Assembly: GCA_902478725.1 (NCBI GenBank)
Contig: CABSMD010000017.1
Span: 1 to 23,444 of the forward strand
DNA length: 23,444 nucleotides
Reading direction: 5' to 3'
Source: an uncultured Clostridia bacterium
GTDB taxonomy: Bacteria; Bacillota; Clostridia; HGM11514
Part shown: positions 5,294 to 15,800 of the stretch, piece after piece
Numbering within the stretch: the first letter of the stretch is position 1
Layout: each line of letters begins with the position of its first letter
Translations under genes and position numbers: made by a program
The notes under the pieces: model-generated
Seen by the model: the letters and a program-made list of their open reading frames with translations, nothing else
Told to the model about the DNA's origin: nothing
The model's database searches: none

Positions 5294-6928
5294 ATGGCAA
5301 AGGATATATTGTATGGTGAAGAAGCAAGACGCGCGCTGGAACGCGGCGTAAACCAGCTGGCGGATACCGTAAAGATCACCTTAGGGCCGAAAGGCAGAAA
5401 CGTGGTGTTGGATAAGAAGTATGGTTCCCCCCTCATCACCAACGACGGTGTGACGATCGCGAAGGAGATCGAGCTGGAGGATGCGTTTGAGAACATGGGC
5501 GCCCAGTTGGTCAAAGAGGTTTCGACCAAGACCAACGACGTAGCGGGAGACGGTACGACGACAGCAACCCTGCTGGCGCAGGCGATCATCCGTGAGGGCC
5601 TGAAGAATGTTGCCGCCGGCGCAAATCCGATGGTTGTGAAAAAGGGAATCATGACCGCGGTGGAAGCGGCTGTGAAATCGATCAAGGACGGCAGCAAGGT
5701 CGTATCCGGCAAAGAGGACATCGCGCGTGTTGCCTCTGTATCATCGGCGGATGAAACGATCGGCACCCTGATTGCCGATGCGATGGAAAAGGTAACCAAC
5801 GACGGCGTCATCACGGTGGAGGAATCCAAGACCGCCGATACCTATTCCGAGGTAGTGGAAGGAATGCAGTTTGACCGTGGCTATATCTCTCCCTACATGG
5901 TCACCGACACCGAAAAGATGGAAGCCATTATCGACGATGCTTATGTTTTGATTACGGATAAAAAGATCAGCAATATCCAGGAAGTCCTGCCGATTCTGGA
6001 ACAGATCGTACAGCAGGGCAAAAAGCTCGTCATCATTGCCGAGGATGTGGAAGGCGAAGCGCTGACCACTCTGGTACTCAATAAGCTGAGAGGTACTTTT
6101 GTCTGCGTTGCGGTCAAGGCGCCCGGCTTTGGCGACAGAAGAAAGGCAATGCTGGAGGATATCGCAATTCTGACCGGTGGTCAGGTTATTTCCGACGAAG
6201 TCGGTCTGGAATTGAAAGAAACCACCATCGATCAGCTCGGACGCGCCCGTCAGGTGAAGGTGCAGAAGGAAAACACCATCATCGTCGACGGTATGGGCGA
6301 GCCGCAGGACATCAAAGCGAGAGTGGGTCAGATCAAGGCACAGATCGAAGAAACGACCTCCGATTTTGACCGTGAGAAGCTGCAGGAGCGTCTGGCGAAA
6401 ATGTCGGGCGGTGTAGCGGTCATCAAGGTTGGTGCTGCGACCGAAACTGAAATGAAGGAAATGAAGCTTAGAATAGAGGATGCGCTTTCCGCGACCCGTG
6501 CGGCTGTGGAAGAAGGTATCGTAGCGGGCGGCGGAACCGCGTATATCAATGCGATGTGCGAGGTGGAAAAGGTGATCGAGGCATCCGAGGGCGACGAGCG
6601 TACCGGTGCGAGAATCGTCTTGCGTGCGTTGGAAGAACCTGTTCGTCAGATCGCTGCTAATGCGGGTCTGGAAGGTTCCGTTATTGTTGACCAGATCAGA
6701 AAGTCTGACAAAGGCGTTGGCTATAACGTCCTGACCGAGAGTTATGTCGATATGGTCAAAGCTGGTATCGTAGATCCTGCAAAGGTAACCCGTTCGGCCT
6801 TGGAAAATGCCGCAAGCGTTTCTGCTATGCTGCTCACCACTGAGAGCGTTGTTGCCGATAAACCGGAACCGGAGCCGGCTCCGAACCCGGCGGCCATGGC
6901 CGGTGGCGGCGGAATGGGCATGTACTAA
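5294..6928 (+). CDS. groL: Chaperonin GroEL
   Basis: A 544-residue Cpn60 forming the ATP-driven folding chamber with GroES. Motifs include ITLGPKGRNVVLDKK near residue 30 (phosphate binding), the ATP-site GDGTTTATLLAQ near residue 86 and GGGTAYI near 410. The flexible C-terminal tail ends in a Gly-Met-rich stretch (GGGGMGMY), which lines the cavity. The start is ATG 5294 (MAKDI..., the family's usual N-terminus) with AGGAGG 11 nt upstream; the in-frame ATG at 5285 is only 2 nt from the AGGAGG and is unlikely. Only one groEL is seen here, it has no truncation, and it ends at a strong terminator shared with the convergent AraC gene. Confidence 0.98.
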   Translation: MAKDILYGEEARRALERGVNQLADTVKITLGPKGRNVVLDKKYGSPLITNDGVTIAKEIELEDAFENMGAQLVKEVSTKTNDVAGDGTTTATLLAQAIIREGLKNVAAGANPMVVKKGIMTAVEAAVKSIKDGSKVVSGKEDIARVASVSSADETIGTLIADAMEKVTNDGVITVEESKTADTYSEVVEGMQFDRGYISPYMVTDTEKMEAIIDDAYVLITDKKISNIQEVLPILEQIVQQGKKLVIIAEDVEGEALTTLVLNKLRGTFVCVAVKAPGFGDRRKAMLEDIAILTGGQVISDEVGLELKETTIDQLGRARQVKVQKENTIIVDGMGEPQDIKARVGQIKAQIEETTSDFDREKLQERLAKMSGGVAVIKVGAATETEMKEMKLRIEDALSATRAAVEEGIVAGGGTAYINAMCEVEKVIEASEGDERTGARIVLRALEEPVRQIAANAGLEGSVIVDQIRKSDKGVGYNVLTESYVDMVKAGIVDPAKVTRSALENAASVSAMLLTTESVVADKPEPEPAPNPAAMAGGGGMGMY

Positions 6929-6956
6929 TTCAAAAACCTGTACTATCAAAATCGTT

Positions 6957-6994
6957 AAAAAACCATGGAATCATTTGATTCCATGGTTTTTTTT
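6957..6994. terminator. Bidirectional terminator between groEL and the AraC array
   Basis: A perfect stem of about 16 bp (6957-6972 with 6977-6992) has an A-run on the left and a T-run on the right. It serves groEL on the plus strand and the AraC genes on the minus strand. The last six codons and the stop of the AraC gene (stop at 6971-6973) lie inside this hairpin. Confidence 0.92.
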
Positions 6995-7837
6995 GCGGTA
7001 CTCCAAAGGGGCGAGCCCCTTCTGACGTTTAAAGTTTTGACGAAAGTGTCCGCTGCTTGAAAATCCAGCGTGTGCTGCGATGTTTTCCACCGTCTCGTCG
7101 GTGTACATCAAAAGCGCCTCGGCGTAATTGCACCGCAAACGGCTCAAATATTCGCCGACCGTGTAGCCGGTGGCATCCTTGAAGACCCGTGAGAGGTGGG
7201 AAGCGGAGAAACCGACATAGCTTGCCACCTCGCATAGGCTGATTACATGCTGGAAATTTGCCTGTAAATATACGATGGCCTGCTTGATTGCGGTAATTTT
7301 TGCTTCTTTTTCTTTCGCTTCTCCGGTTGTGTATTCGCGCATCAGACGGGATATGACGTCTAATAGCCGTGCCTGCGCCTGCAGCGGGGAGAATGGCTGG
7401 CGCTCCTCGTATTCCGTCAGGATCAGCGCGAAATCCTCCCGGAATTTAGCGTCCTGAATAAAGGGCTTGAATCGTTGCGTGGAGGGTGCAGTCGGGAAGA
7501 ATTCCTTAAAATCATCGGTCAGTATGACTGAAAAATAACGCGGAGATTCGACGGAATAAAAGATATGCCGGTAACCCGGGCTGATAACCAGCAGGTCGCC
7601 CGCGCCGGCAAAAAAGATGTTTTCCTCAATTTGTGCACGCATCTTGCCTTGGGCCAGATAGACAAGCTCAATATCGTCGTGGTAATGCAGCGGACAGCAG
7701 CGCACACCGGCCGGATACTCAGCGGAGAATGAGAAAGCGAATGGCGCAAACAGGGGTTCGACAGGTACGGTGACGCATACCGGTTCTGCGTTGCTCGTAA
7801 CACGGTGCTCTCTGTAAAAGTCTATTCTATCTTCCAT
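6971..7837 (-). CDS. AraC-family transcriptional regulator 1 (cupin + HTH)
   Basis: A 288-residue two-domain regulator. The N-terminal cupin has a histidine-rich ligand-pocket motif LHYHDDIELVYLAQG near residue 50, typical of sugar-responsive AraC/XylS proteins in Firmicutes. The C-terminal double helix-turn-helix is at about residues 185-285: VASYVGFSASHLSRVFKDATG (first HTH, shown in part) and VENIAAHAGFSSSGHFRQNF (second HTH). The ATG has AAGGAGAAG upstream and overlaps the end of regulator 2 by 16 nt, so the two are translationally coupled. It is clearly more distant from regulators 2 and 3 than those are from each other. It probably helps control the giant beta-helix enzyme gene divergent from the array. 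Confidence 0.9.
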   Translation of the reverse strand: MEDRIDFYREHRVTSNAEPVCVTVPVEPLFAPFAFSFSAEYPAGVRCCPLHYHDDIELVYLAQGKMRAQIEENIFFAGAGDLLVISPGYRHIFYSVESPRYFSVILTDDFKEFFPTAPSTQRFKPFIQDAKFREDFALILTEYEERQPFSPLQAQARLLDVISRLMREYTTGEAKEKEAKITAIKQAIVYLQANFQHVISLCEVASYVGFSASHLSRVFKDATGYTVGEYLSRLRCNYAEALLMYTDETVENIAAHAGFSSSGHFRQNFKRQKGLAPLEYRKKNHGIK

Positions 7838-8742
7838 TTCGTCTTCTCCTTACTGGCGACCTTACGGAATGTGGAAGGGGTGTATCCCTTAATCCGCTTG
7901 AACATCCGCCGGAAATGGGTATCGTTTTCAAACCCTGCGCATTTGGCGATCTGCTCCACCGAGTCTCCGGTTTTTAAAAGCAGAGAAGCCGCGTAATCAC
8001 AGCGTATCATGACGAGGTACTCAACGATGGTACTCTCAGTGGCTTCCTTAAAGATATGTGACAGCCGCGAGGGCGATAGACCGATAAAAGAAGCGATATC
8101 ATCTATCCTGACCGGGTGGCGGAAGTTGGCCTGCAGCCAGGAGACAACACGGCAGGCCACCATCAAAAGCGGATCGATCTCCTGCCTTTGATCGGGCTTA
8201 GAAAGCCGGTAATTGCGCATGAGCCGTACCGCGATCTCCCAGATCTGTGCCCGGCAGCGTTGTTGAAAAAAGGGGTCTCTGTTTTGATATTCATACGCTA
8301 AGATACGGAACGCCTGCCCAATTCCTTCGTCATTTGCAATGAAGCTCTGAAACTGCTCGGATTGGAGTGGCTTATGAAAAAATTCTGTAAATTCGTCGTT
8401 GATTACGATACAGAAATAAAGCAAACGCCCCACCGCATATGCGATGTGCTCACGATAGGAATTGATGAGCAGGCATTCCCCTGGTCTGACGGTCCATTCG
8501 GATTGCTCTATTCTGGCCCGCATTTCCCCCTCCATGACGTAAATCAATTCGATTCCCTGATGGCGGTGCGATTCAAAGCAGGCTTCCGGGTCAAGACGCA
8601 TCGCGATCCCCATCAGATTCGGCGAAGACTCGCTTTCAATGAAGCTGGTGCAACAGATATCCCGGCCGCTTTTATCCTTACATATTTTTATGTGAGATGG
8701 AATTTCCCGGTTTTTAATCGCATCCAATGACTTTATGTACAT
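7822..8742 (-). CDS. AraC-family transcriptional regulator 2 (cupin + HTH)
   Basis: A 306-residue AraC/XylS-type regulator with a cupin domain (SHRHQGIELIYVMEGEM; His59 and His61 in the pocket) and a C-terminal double HTH from about residue 205: IASFIGLSPSRLSHIFKEAT and then VEQIAKCAGFENDTHFRRMF. It is a tandem duplicate of regulator 3: same length, gap-free alignment, 232 of 306 residues identical by hand count. It starts 48 nt after the end of regulator 3, with GGAGATGG as Shine-Dalgarno and no obvious own promoter, so the three genes are probably one transcript. The cupin ligand pocket differs slightly from that of regulator 3 (for example LDPEACFES versus RPPQTCFEP), which may mean different ligands. 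Confidence 0.9.
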   Translation of the reverse strand: MYIKSLDAIKNREIPSHIKICKDKSGRDICCTSFIESESSPNLMGIAMRLDPEACFESHRHQGIELIYVMEGEMRARIEQSEWTVRPGECLLINSYREHIAYAVGRLLYFCIVINDEFTEFFHKPLQSEQFQSFIANDEGIGQAFRILAYEYQNRDPFFQQRCRAQIWEIAVRLMRNYRLSKPDQRQEIDPLLMVACRVVSWLQANFRHPVRIDDIASFIGLSPSRLSHIFKEATESTIVEYLVMIRCDYAASLLLKTGDSVEQIAKCAGFENDTHFRRMFKRIKGYTPSTFRKVASKEKTKWKIE

Positions 8743-8790
8743 CTGACCATCTCCAATCTTACCGAAATCCGACCGATCCCTGGCAGCAGC

Positions 8791-9711
8791 TTATGTAACC
8801 TTCCAATCCACATACTCTGAATCGGCGGTCCTGCGGAATTCCAAAGGGGAATATCCCTTGATCCGCTTAAACATCCGCCTGAAATAGATGGCATTCTCAA
8901 ATCCGGCGCGTTTGGAAATCTGTTCCACCGAGTCCCCGGTTTTTAACAGCTGGATGGCCGCGTAATCACAACGTATCATGACAAGATATTCGATGATGGT
9001 ACTCTCGGTAGCTTCCTTGAAAATATGTGACAGGCGGGAAGGCGACAGTCCGACAAATGACGCGATATCCTCGAGCCTGACCGGGCGTTGAAAATTGGTT
9101 TGCAGCCAGGAGACGACACGGCAGACCGTAGCCAGCTGCGGGCTGATTTCCTGTCTTTGATCGGGCTTAGAAAGCCGATAACCGCGCATGAGTCGTACCG
9201 TGATCTCCCAGATCTGTGCCCGGCAGCGTTGCTGAAAAAAGGGGGCCCTGTTTTGATATTCGTATGCCAGAATCCGGAAGGCCTCCCCGATACCCATATC
9301 ATTTTTGATAAGGGTTTCAAACTGTTCTGACTGAAGGGGCTTATGCAGGTATTCGGCAAAATCGTCGTTGATTACGACGCAGAAATAGACCAGACGTCCT
9401 TTTGGATACGCAGCGTGCTCCCGAAAGGAGTTGACGACAAGGCACTCGCCGGGCTTTGCAGTCCATTCGGTCTGTTCGATCCTTGCCCACATTTCCCCTT
9501 CTATGACAAAGATCAACTCAATTCCTTCGTGCCGGTGCGGCTCAAAGCAGGTTTGCGGGGGACGGCGCATCGCGATCCCCATCAAATTCGGCGCGGATTC
9601 GCTTTCAATAAAACTGGTGCAGCAGATATCCCGTCCGTTTTGATCCCTGTATATCTTTATATGGGATGGCATCTCCCGATTTTTGATGGATAGGAGGGAT
9701 TGTCTATACAT
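8791..9711 (-). CDS. AraC-family transcriptional regulator 3 (cupin + HTH)
   Basis: A 306-residue AraC/XylS-type regulator and first gene of the array, reading away from the giant surface enzyme. The N-terminal cupin is marked by PHRHEGIELIFVIEGEMWAR (His59, His61) and the C-terminal DNA-binding domain by IASFVGLSPSRLSHIFKEAT and ISKRAGFENAIYFRRMFKRI. The ligand is unknown; members with this layout usually sense mono- or oligosaccharides and activate adjacent carbohydrate genes. Near-identity with regulator 2 shows a recent tandem duplication (offset 969 nt). Its promoter overlaps that of the divergent gene, so it can sense and regulate both directions. Confidence 0.9.
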   Translation of the reverse strand: MYRQSLLSIKNREMPSHIKIYRDQNGRDICCTSFIESESAPNLMGIAMRRPPQTCFEPHRHEGIELIFVIEGEMWARIEQTEWTAKPGECLVVNSFREHAAYPKGRLVYFCVVINDDFAEYLHKPLQSEQFETLIKNDMGIGEAFRILAYEYQNRAPFFQQRCRAQIWEITVRLMRGYRLSKPDQRQEISPQLATVCRVVSWLQTNFQRPVRLEDIASFVGLSPSRLSHIFKEATESTIIEYLVMIRCDYAAIQLLKTGDSVEQISKRAGFENAIYFRRMFKRIKGYSPLEFRRTADSEYVDWKVT

Positions 9712-9765
9712 AACCTTCGCCTCTCATAATAGCAGAATAGGTTTCATTTTTGATAGGATTCTGTC

Positions 9766-9793
9766 TTTACTTTCTAACGGATTGTCTTATAAT
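9766..9793 (+). promoter_or_regulatory. Promoter of the giant SLH enzyme gene
   Basis: TTTACT (9766-9771), 16 nt, TATAAT (9788-9793). The -10 is perfect and the -35 is a 4/6 match, which fits a promoter needing an activator such as an AraC protein. The leader would be about 85 nt. Confidence 0.55.
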
Positions 9794-9796
9794 GAT

Positions 9797-9825
9797 ATTA
9801 TACAGTGTTTGTCCGGTAAATACAA
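9797..9825 (-). promoter_or_regulatory. Promoter of the AraC array
   Basis: On the minus strand TTGTAT (9820-9825), 17 nt, TATAAT (9797-9802). The two divergent -10 boxes are separated by only three bases, so both promoters cannot be occupied at once and must compete. Confidence 0.55.
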
Positions 9826-9883
9826 CCTTTTCTGTCTAAAAAGCCGAGATAAATACTGAAAAATTTATAGAACGGGGAGATGT

Positions 9884-12800
9884 ATGATGAAACGGACGAT
9901 CCAAAAATCGGCCTTGCTGCTGTTATCCATGCTGCTGATTCTTGGCACACTCGGCGTAGCCGTGTATGCGGCGGACATCATCGGTATCGACATCAGCGCG
10001 ACAAAAACCAATATCAAGATTGGCGAAACGGCGCCGGTTGTGATCAAAGCGCTGCACGCGGATGGGACGACCGCGCCTTACGAAGGCAGCGCGACCTATG
10101 AAAGCAGCAATCCTGACGTAATGGAGGTGAATGGGGACGGTACCGTCACATCCAAAAACGAGGGTTTTTCCAACATCACGGTCAAGGCGGCCTATGGGGA
10201 AAAATCCATCGTGATCATGGCGACAAACAAGGAACTTGTCCGGAATGAGGACTTTGAGGAGGAACAGGAGTACCGGTGCTACAACGCGGGACAGCCGGCG
10301 GTACAGATCGATAACGGCTATTCTTACGACACAACACTTGTCCGCGGCGGCAACCAGTCGTTAAAGGCGCCGACCCTGATCCATAGCAGCCTGACCGGCG
10401 GCGGGCAGCGGGTGCGTTTGGATATTGTGAGCGGGGTGAGCAGCTTTGCCGACCCTGAACCGGGCAGCGATACGGAGTTCGGCCCGGCTTATCGAAACCG
10501 CGGCGTGGCGGAATTCTGGTTCTATGACGATATGAACGGGGTAAAGAATACCTGCATCGAGATCATGAGCGCGGGCGGCAAAAATGATTATGACGGCGGC
10601 CCTACCTACCCGCAGGGGCAGGAGATTGTTGACACCGTCGGCTGGACACACGCCCTGCGCGGATACCTGCGTTTTGCGGACGGTAAATATAATTTTAAGC
10701 CGATGGGCAGCGAGATGGAGAAATACTTTGGCGCACTGGAGCTGCATGAGCAGGAGCGCAGCCTGGGCTGGCATCAGTATATCATCGACTTTTCTAAGGA
10801 TGATGCCTATACCATCTATCTGGACGGTAAGATTTTGGCAAGCCGCGTTACACCGGGCTTTGTGTCAAACGGCGGTTTGAATATGATCGCGTTTTCCCGC
10901 TATGGGAAATCACTGGCCGCAGGCGATAGCGTCCATGAGATGAATCTGGACGATTTCCGTATCTATAAAATGGGAAATCCCCTGACGGTGACCGGCCTTG
11001 CTGTCAGCGAGACCAAGACCAATCTGAAAATAGGTGAAAAATCACAGATTCTCTGTCAAAAGACCTTCAGTGACGGAACCGTGGCCGAACCGGACGGCCT
11101 GACCTATGAAAGCAGCAATTCCTATGTGTTGGAGGTCAGCGGTACCGGCGAGATGACCGCGAAAAGCGAGGGTTTTAGCAGGGTCACGGTTACCTCCGGC
11201 GACCTTAGTAAATCGATCTTTGTAATGGTGTCTGATAACGCTCCCGTTGTGGAGGAGGGCTTTGAGGCGGAGAAGGAGTATCCGAGCTATTTTAGAATGA
11301 TGCCTGTGTTTCCTCCGGGCTTCCCATTCCCTCCCTTCCCGGGCCGGGAGAGCTATACCTATGACGATACGGTAAAACGCAGTGGAAGCTATGCGCTCAA
11401 GCCCCTGAATCTGGTCCATGGAATAATGGAGCAGGAGGGCGCGATTTCAAACCTGGATATTGTCGAAGAGATTCCCAACTTTTCTGACACAGACCCGGCG
11501 GTTCGCAGCCGGGGCGTCAGCGAGATTTGGTTTTACGACGACATGAGTGTAACCCGAAAGAATGTGGCCTTCCTGCTTGCCAGCCAGGGCGGCAAAGGCG
11601 ATTATACGGACGGAACCACTACCCCGGGAGGTCTGCCGGTCTCTCCGAACGTTGGTTGGGATACGGCGCTCAATGGCTTAGTCACATTCAGCAAGGGGAA
11701 TTACAGCTTTGATCAATACAAGGATGGCTATGGTAAGGGGATGGACGATGTGTTCGGTTCGTTTACCGTGACCCCGATGGAACGAAGTCCGGGGTGGCAT
11801 CAGATCCTTGTGGACTATACCAAGGATGATACCTACAATATCTATATAGACGGGCAGATTCTGGCGGCCCGGACGACCAAAGGAAAGTTTTCGAACGGCG
11901 GATTGAAAACCATCAGCTATGTCCGCTTCGGCCCTTCCGATCAGGCTGGGCAGAGCGACCATACCATGAACGTGGACGATATCCGCGTGTATAAAATGGG
12001 CCCTGCTCCGGAGGCTCCGCAGATCAGCAACGTGGCCGTCAGCGGAAAGACGATGGTGGGAGAAACCCTGGAGGCGTCCTATACCTTCTTTGACGGCAAC
12101 GACGATGAGGAGGATAAGGATAAGCTGATCATCAACTGGTACACCTCCTACTTCTCCAATTCGGACGACTGGGGAGAGCCGGTCGCGACCGGGCCGAGCT
12201 ATACGCTCAGAGAGACCGACGCCAATAAGTACATAAAGGCAGAGATCAAAGCCTATGCGACGGCAGAGCCGTATGAAAGCAATACCGGCGTTGCGGTGGT
12301 TGGTCCGGTTTCCGAAAGGCCTCCGCTGGAGTCGCAGACCATTACCGGCGTCAGCCTGTCCGGCAGCAAAACGCTGTATAAAGAAGGCGAGACCGGCGAG
12401 GCTTTGGCGGTGAAAGGGATTTCTGCCATCGGAGAATACGATTTGCTGGGCCATGCCACATTGACCAGTTCGGATACCTTTGTCGCCACGGTGGACGATA
12501 ACGGCAATCTCAAGATCAACGCCACCGGCTATACGATCGTATCGGCTGTCTATGAAAACCCCAACGGTACAAAGGCAGAAGGCAGGGTGGTTATAAATGT
12601 CTGCCGTGACGGAGAAAAAACAGAAGGTTTTGAGGACTACACCATCCCAGACTCGGCCGTAAATACCCATTTGAAGCTGGTCGGCGCCCCTGTCCGCGGC
12701 GGGATGAAGGCGATGGGCTATCAAACGCCTCCCCAAGCGGCTTCCGCGATGAAGTGGGGGTTGGATTTATATGCCGGCTATACCTATCCGTCCGGCGTGG

Positions 12801-15800
12801 CGGAGGTCTGGTTCTATGACAGTGGGGAGAAGAGTGGCGCGAAAGCGAGCGCTTACTTCCAATCGCACAACCAAAAGGATGGCAAACCCTTTCCCAATAC
12901 CTTAAAAGCGCGGATCGGTATCCTGGACGATACAAAGGATTACTATATGTATACCAATGAACAGGACGGGCGCGCCGACGTCGGCGAAGGCGGCGTTAGC
13001 CTGGCGGGTACGGCACAGGCTGGAAGCGGGTATAAAGGCGACAAGGTGGCCGCCGACCTGCTTCTCGACGGGCAGGAAGGCCGTGTGCGGGCCGCGCGCA
13101 GCAAGGGCTGGCATCAAGCCGTACTGGTGGTCGACGGCGGGAACGATTATTCCAAGGTCGGCACCGATCAGGGGACGACTACTCTGTATCTGGACGGCAT
13201 CGAGATTTATCGGGAGAACTATGTGCCCCTTTACTTAAATGTGGCGCGCGGCGAGGGGCATTATGCCGCCGGCAGTGCAGACGGCTCCTATTATGACGAC
13301 CTGGCCATTTACCGGTATTATACGGTAGCGCGCCCGCCGGTGGTGCAGAGCTTGAGTTTGGAAGGGGCGGCAATGGTCGGCAGCGTCCTGACCGCGAAGG
13401 CGGAGGTGACCGATGACGACGGCGACGAGCTTGCCCCGTCCACCTACCAGTGGCAGCGTTTTGCAAACAATGAGTGGGTGGACATCAAAGATGCGACGGC
13501 CGAAACCTATACGGTCACGAATGACGACTTAAACTGCAAACTCCGCGTGGCCGTCACGCCGCATTCTACTGTAGAACCGGTTGACGGCGAGGCGGTTACG
13601 TCGGAGGAGGTCGGCCCGGTCACCGTGCGAAAGGCCGCGCCCGGGGCTTCGGACGTAACGATTTCCGGCAGCGCGAAGATCGGCGACAGGATCGAAGTGA
13701 ACTATAAATATGTGCAAAATGAAGGAAGCGACCCGGAGGGAAATACCAAATTTGTGTGGGAGCGTTCGGCGGACGGGGATACCTGGGAACCCATCCCGAA
13801 CGAGACCGGCAGGTATTATGCGCCTGTGCTGGCGGATAAGGGCAAATACATCCGCGGCAGCGTTGTTCCGACCGATGTCAACGGGTTGGCCGGAGAAGCG
13901 GTGGTCTCCTCTAATACCCTGCGGGTAGGAGAACAGATCGTATTCTTCGTCGCAACGGACGGGGATGACAGCAACCCCGGTTCGTTCACCCGGCCGTTTG
14001 CAACCATCGAAAAAGCGCGCGATACCATCCGTGAGGTTAAGGGAAGCCTGCCCGCGGGCGAAATCGCGGTCTATATCCGCGGCGGCGACTACTATGTAGA
14101 CCGGGCGGTCACCTTCGGCCAAGGCGATTCGGGAACCGAAAACTCGCCAATCGTCTACCAGCCGTACAACGGGGAAAAGGTGCAGTTCATCGGGGGCGTC
14201 AAGATTCATAATTCCAAGGTGTCCCGTGTGACCGATGTGTCCATCCTCAACAGAGTGCTCGACGATTATGCGCGTACACAGCTGATGCAGATCGATCTAA
14301 GCGACGTTCCGGGCGAAATCGATCCGGTTTGGGATTATGGCTTTGGAATCAATGATACCAACCATGATGAACCCGGCCAGCCGCCCAATGGCCTGCATAA
14401 AGCATATAAGAACTATAAAGCGCTGGAGGTTTATATTGGCGGCGTTGCGCTGAAGAAGTCACGCTGGCCAAACGACGAGCCGGGTGCCGGCTATGTGAGG
14501 ACGGGCAAAGCGACATCTCATGCCACCGAGTATAAAACAAGGCCGTTCACCGTGGAGTATACCGATACGGACAACAGGACGGCGAGGTGGTCGCCGGAAG
14601 CGGTAAAAGACCTGTACCTGACCGGATTTATCGGAAACGACTGGGCGGGCGTTACCCATAAGATTTCTACACTGGATACCGCGGACAAGAAGCTGACATC
14701 GGTGCTGGGAACCAGCTACCAGCCTACCAGTGATCACAGGCTGTATTTCTTCAACCTGATAGAGGAAATTGATATGCCAGGCGAATCCTATATTGACCGG
14801 GAAAATAAGATTGTCTACTTCTATCCGGCGAACGATGCGGAAAAGGAGGATATCATTGTTTCTACGCTGGAGGATGATATGTTCCAGTTTAACAATGTGT
14901 CCAATGTGACCGTGAAGGATTTGAATATCGGCTATACCCGTGGAAGCTCCATTAACGCGAAGAATGTGAGCAACTTTACGATTGACGGCGTCACGGCGGC
15001 GCATACATCCTTTAACGGTATCAGCATTCAAGGCGCCAACAGCGCGGTGAAAAACAGCCACATCTATGATACGGCGTCCGGCGGGCTTTCGATCAACGGC
15101 GGCGACCGTATGACCCTGACCGACGGGCATATGCTGGCGGAGAATAACCGTCTCCATAGCGTAACCCGCGTGTATAATTCCTACAAGCCGGCATTGGATA
15201 TGGACGGCGTGGGGACGACGGCGCGCAACAACGAAATCTATGACGGACCGCATGAGATCGTCACGATGGACGGCAACGACCTGATCTTTGAAAACAACGA
15301 GGTCTATAAGGCCGTGCAGGACGCGTCCGACATGGGCGCGATCTATTGGGGCCGTAACCCGAGCCAGATTGGATACCGGATCGTGGGGAACTACTTCCAT
15401 CAAATTGGGAACAAGTATGGCGGCTACGGCCAGCAATCAATCTTCTGGGATGATGGAGCAACAGGGCCATATATCGCCGGGAACATCTTTTATCAGGGAT
15501 CTTTGCCGACGGAAGAGGGCGGAACGACCGGCAAAAGCTATGCCTTAAAGACCAACGGCGGCGAGTTTGCGGTGGTAGAAAACAATATCTTTATCGATTC
15601 CCCAAGCGCGGCCTGGTTCCAGGGCTGGGGCCTTGACAAGTGGTGGCGGTACATGACCGACAGCTGGAAAGAAAGAAACGGCAAGGTATGGCCTAAGATG
15701 ACCGAGGAAACAGACACCTTTGGAGATGTCTGGAAGGACCATTACAAGGGTACCCAATGGGAAGAATTCTGGAACCAGTCGCTCACCGAGGAACTGTACC

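Larger units (their letters stand above)
9762..9837 (+). promoter_or_regulatory. Candidate AraC-binding direct repeats (TGTCT/C)
   Basis: TGTCT occurs at 9762, 9783 and 9833, and TGTCC at 9810, all in the same orientation across the divergent promoters; the flanking octamer TTCTGTCT is repeated exactly at 9759 and 9830. The first pair is 21 bp apart, two helical turns, the usual spacing for AraC-type half-sites. The motif is short, so chance occurrence is possible. Confidence 0.3.

Noticed and set aside
5741..6949. A 402-codon open frame antisense to groEL
   Set aside because: It is fully inside groEL, has His/Leu/Arg-rich translation without domains, and groEL codon bias explains the lack of stops.
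11678..12736. A 352-codon antisense frame and other long minus-strand frames inside the giant gene
   Set aside because: Low-complexity translation, no ribosome sites, and the plus-strand frame is continuous with clear domains.
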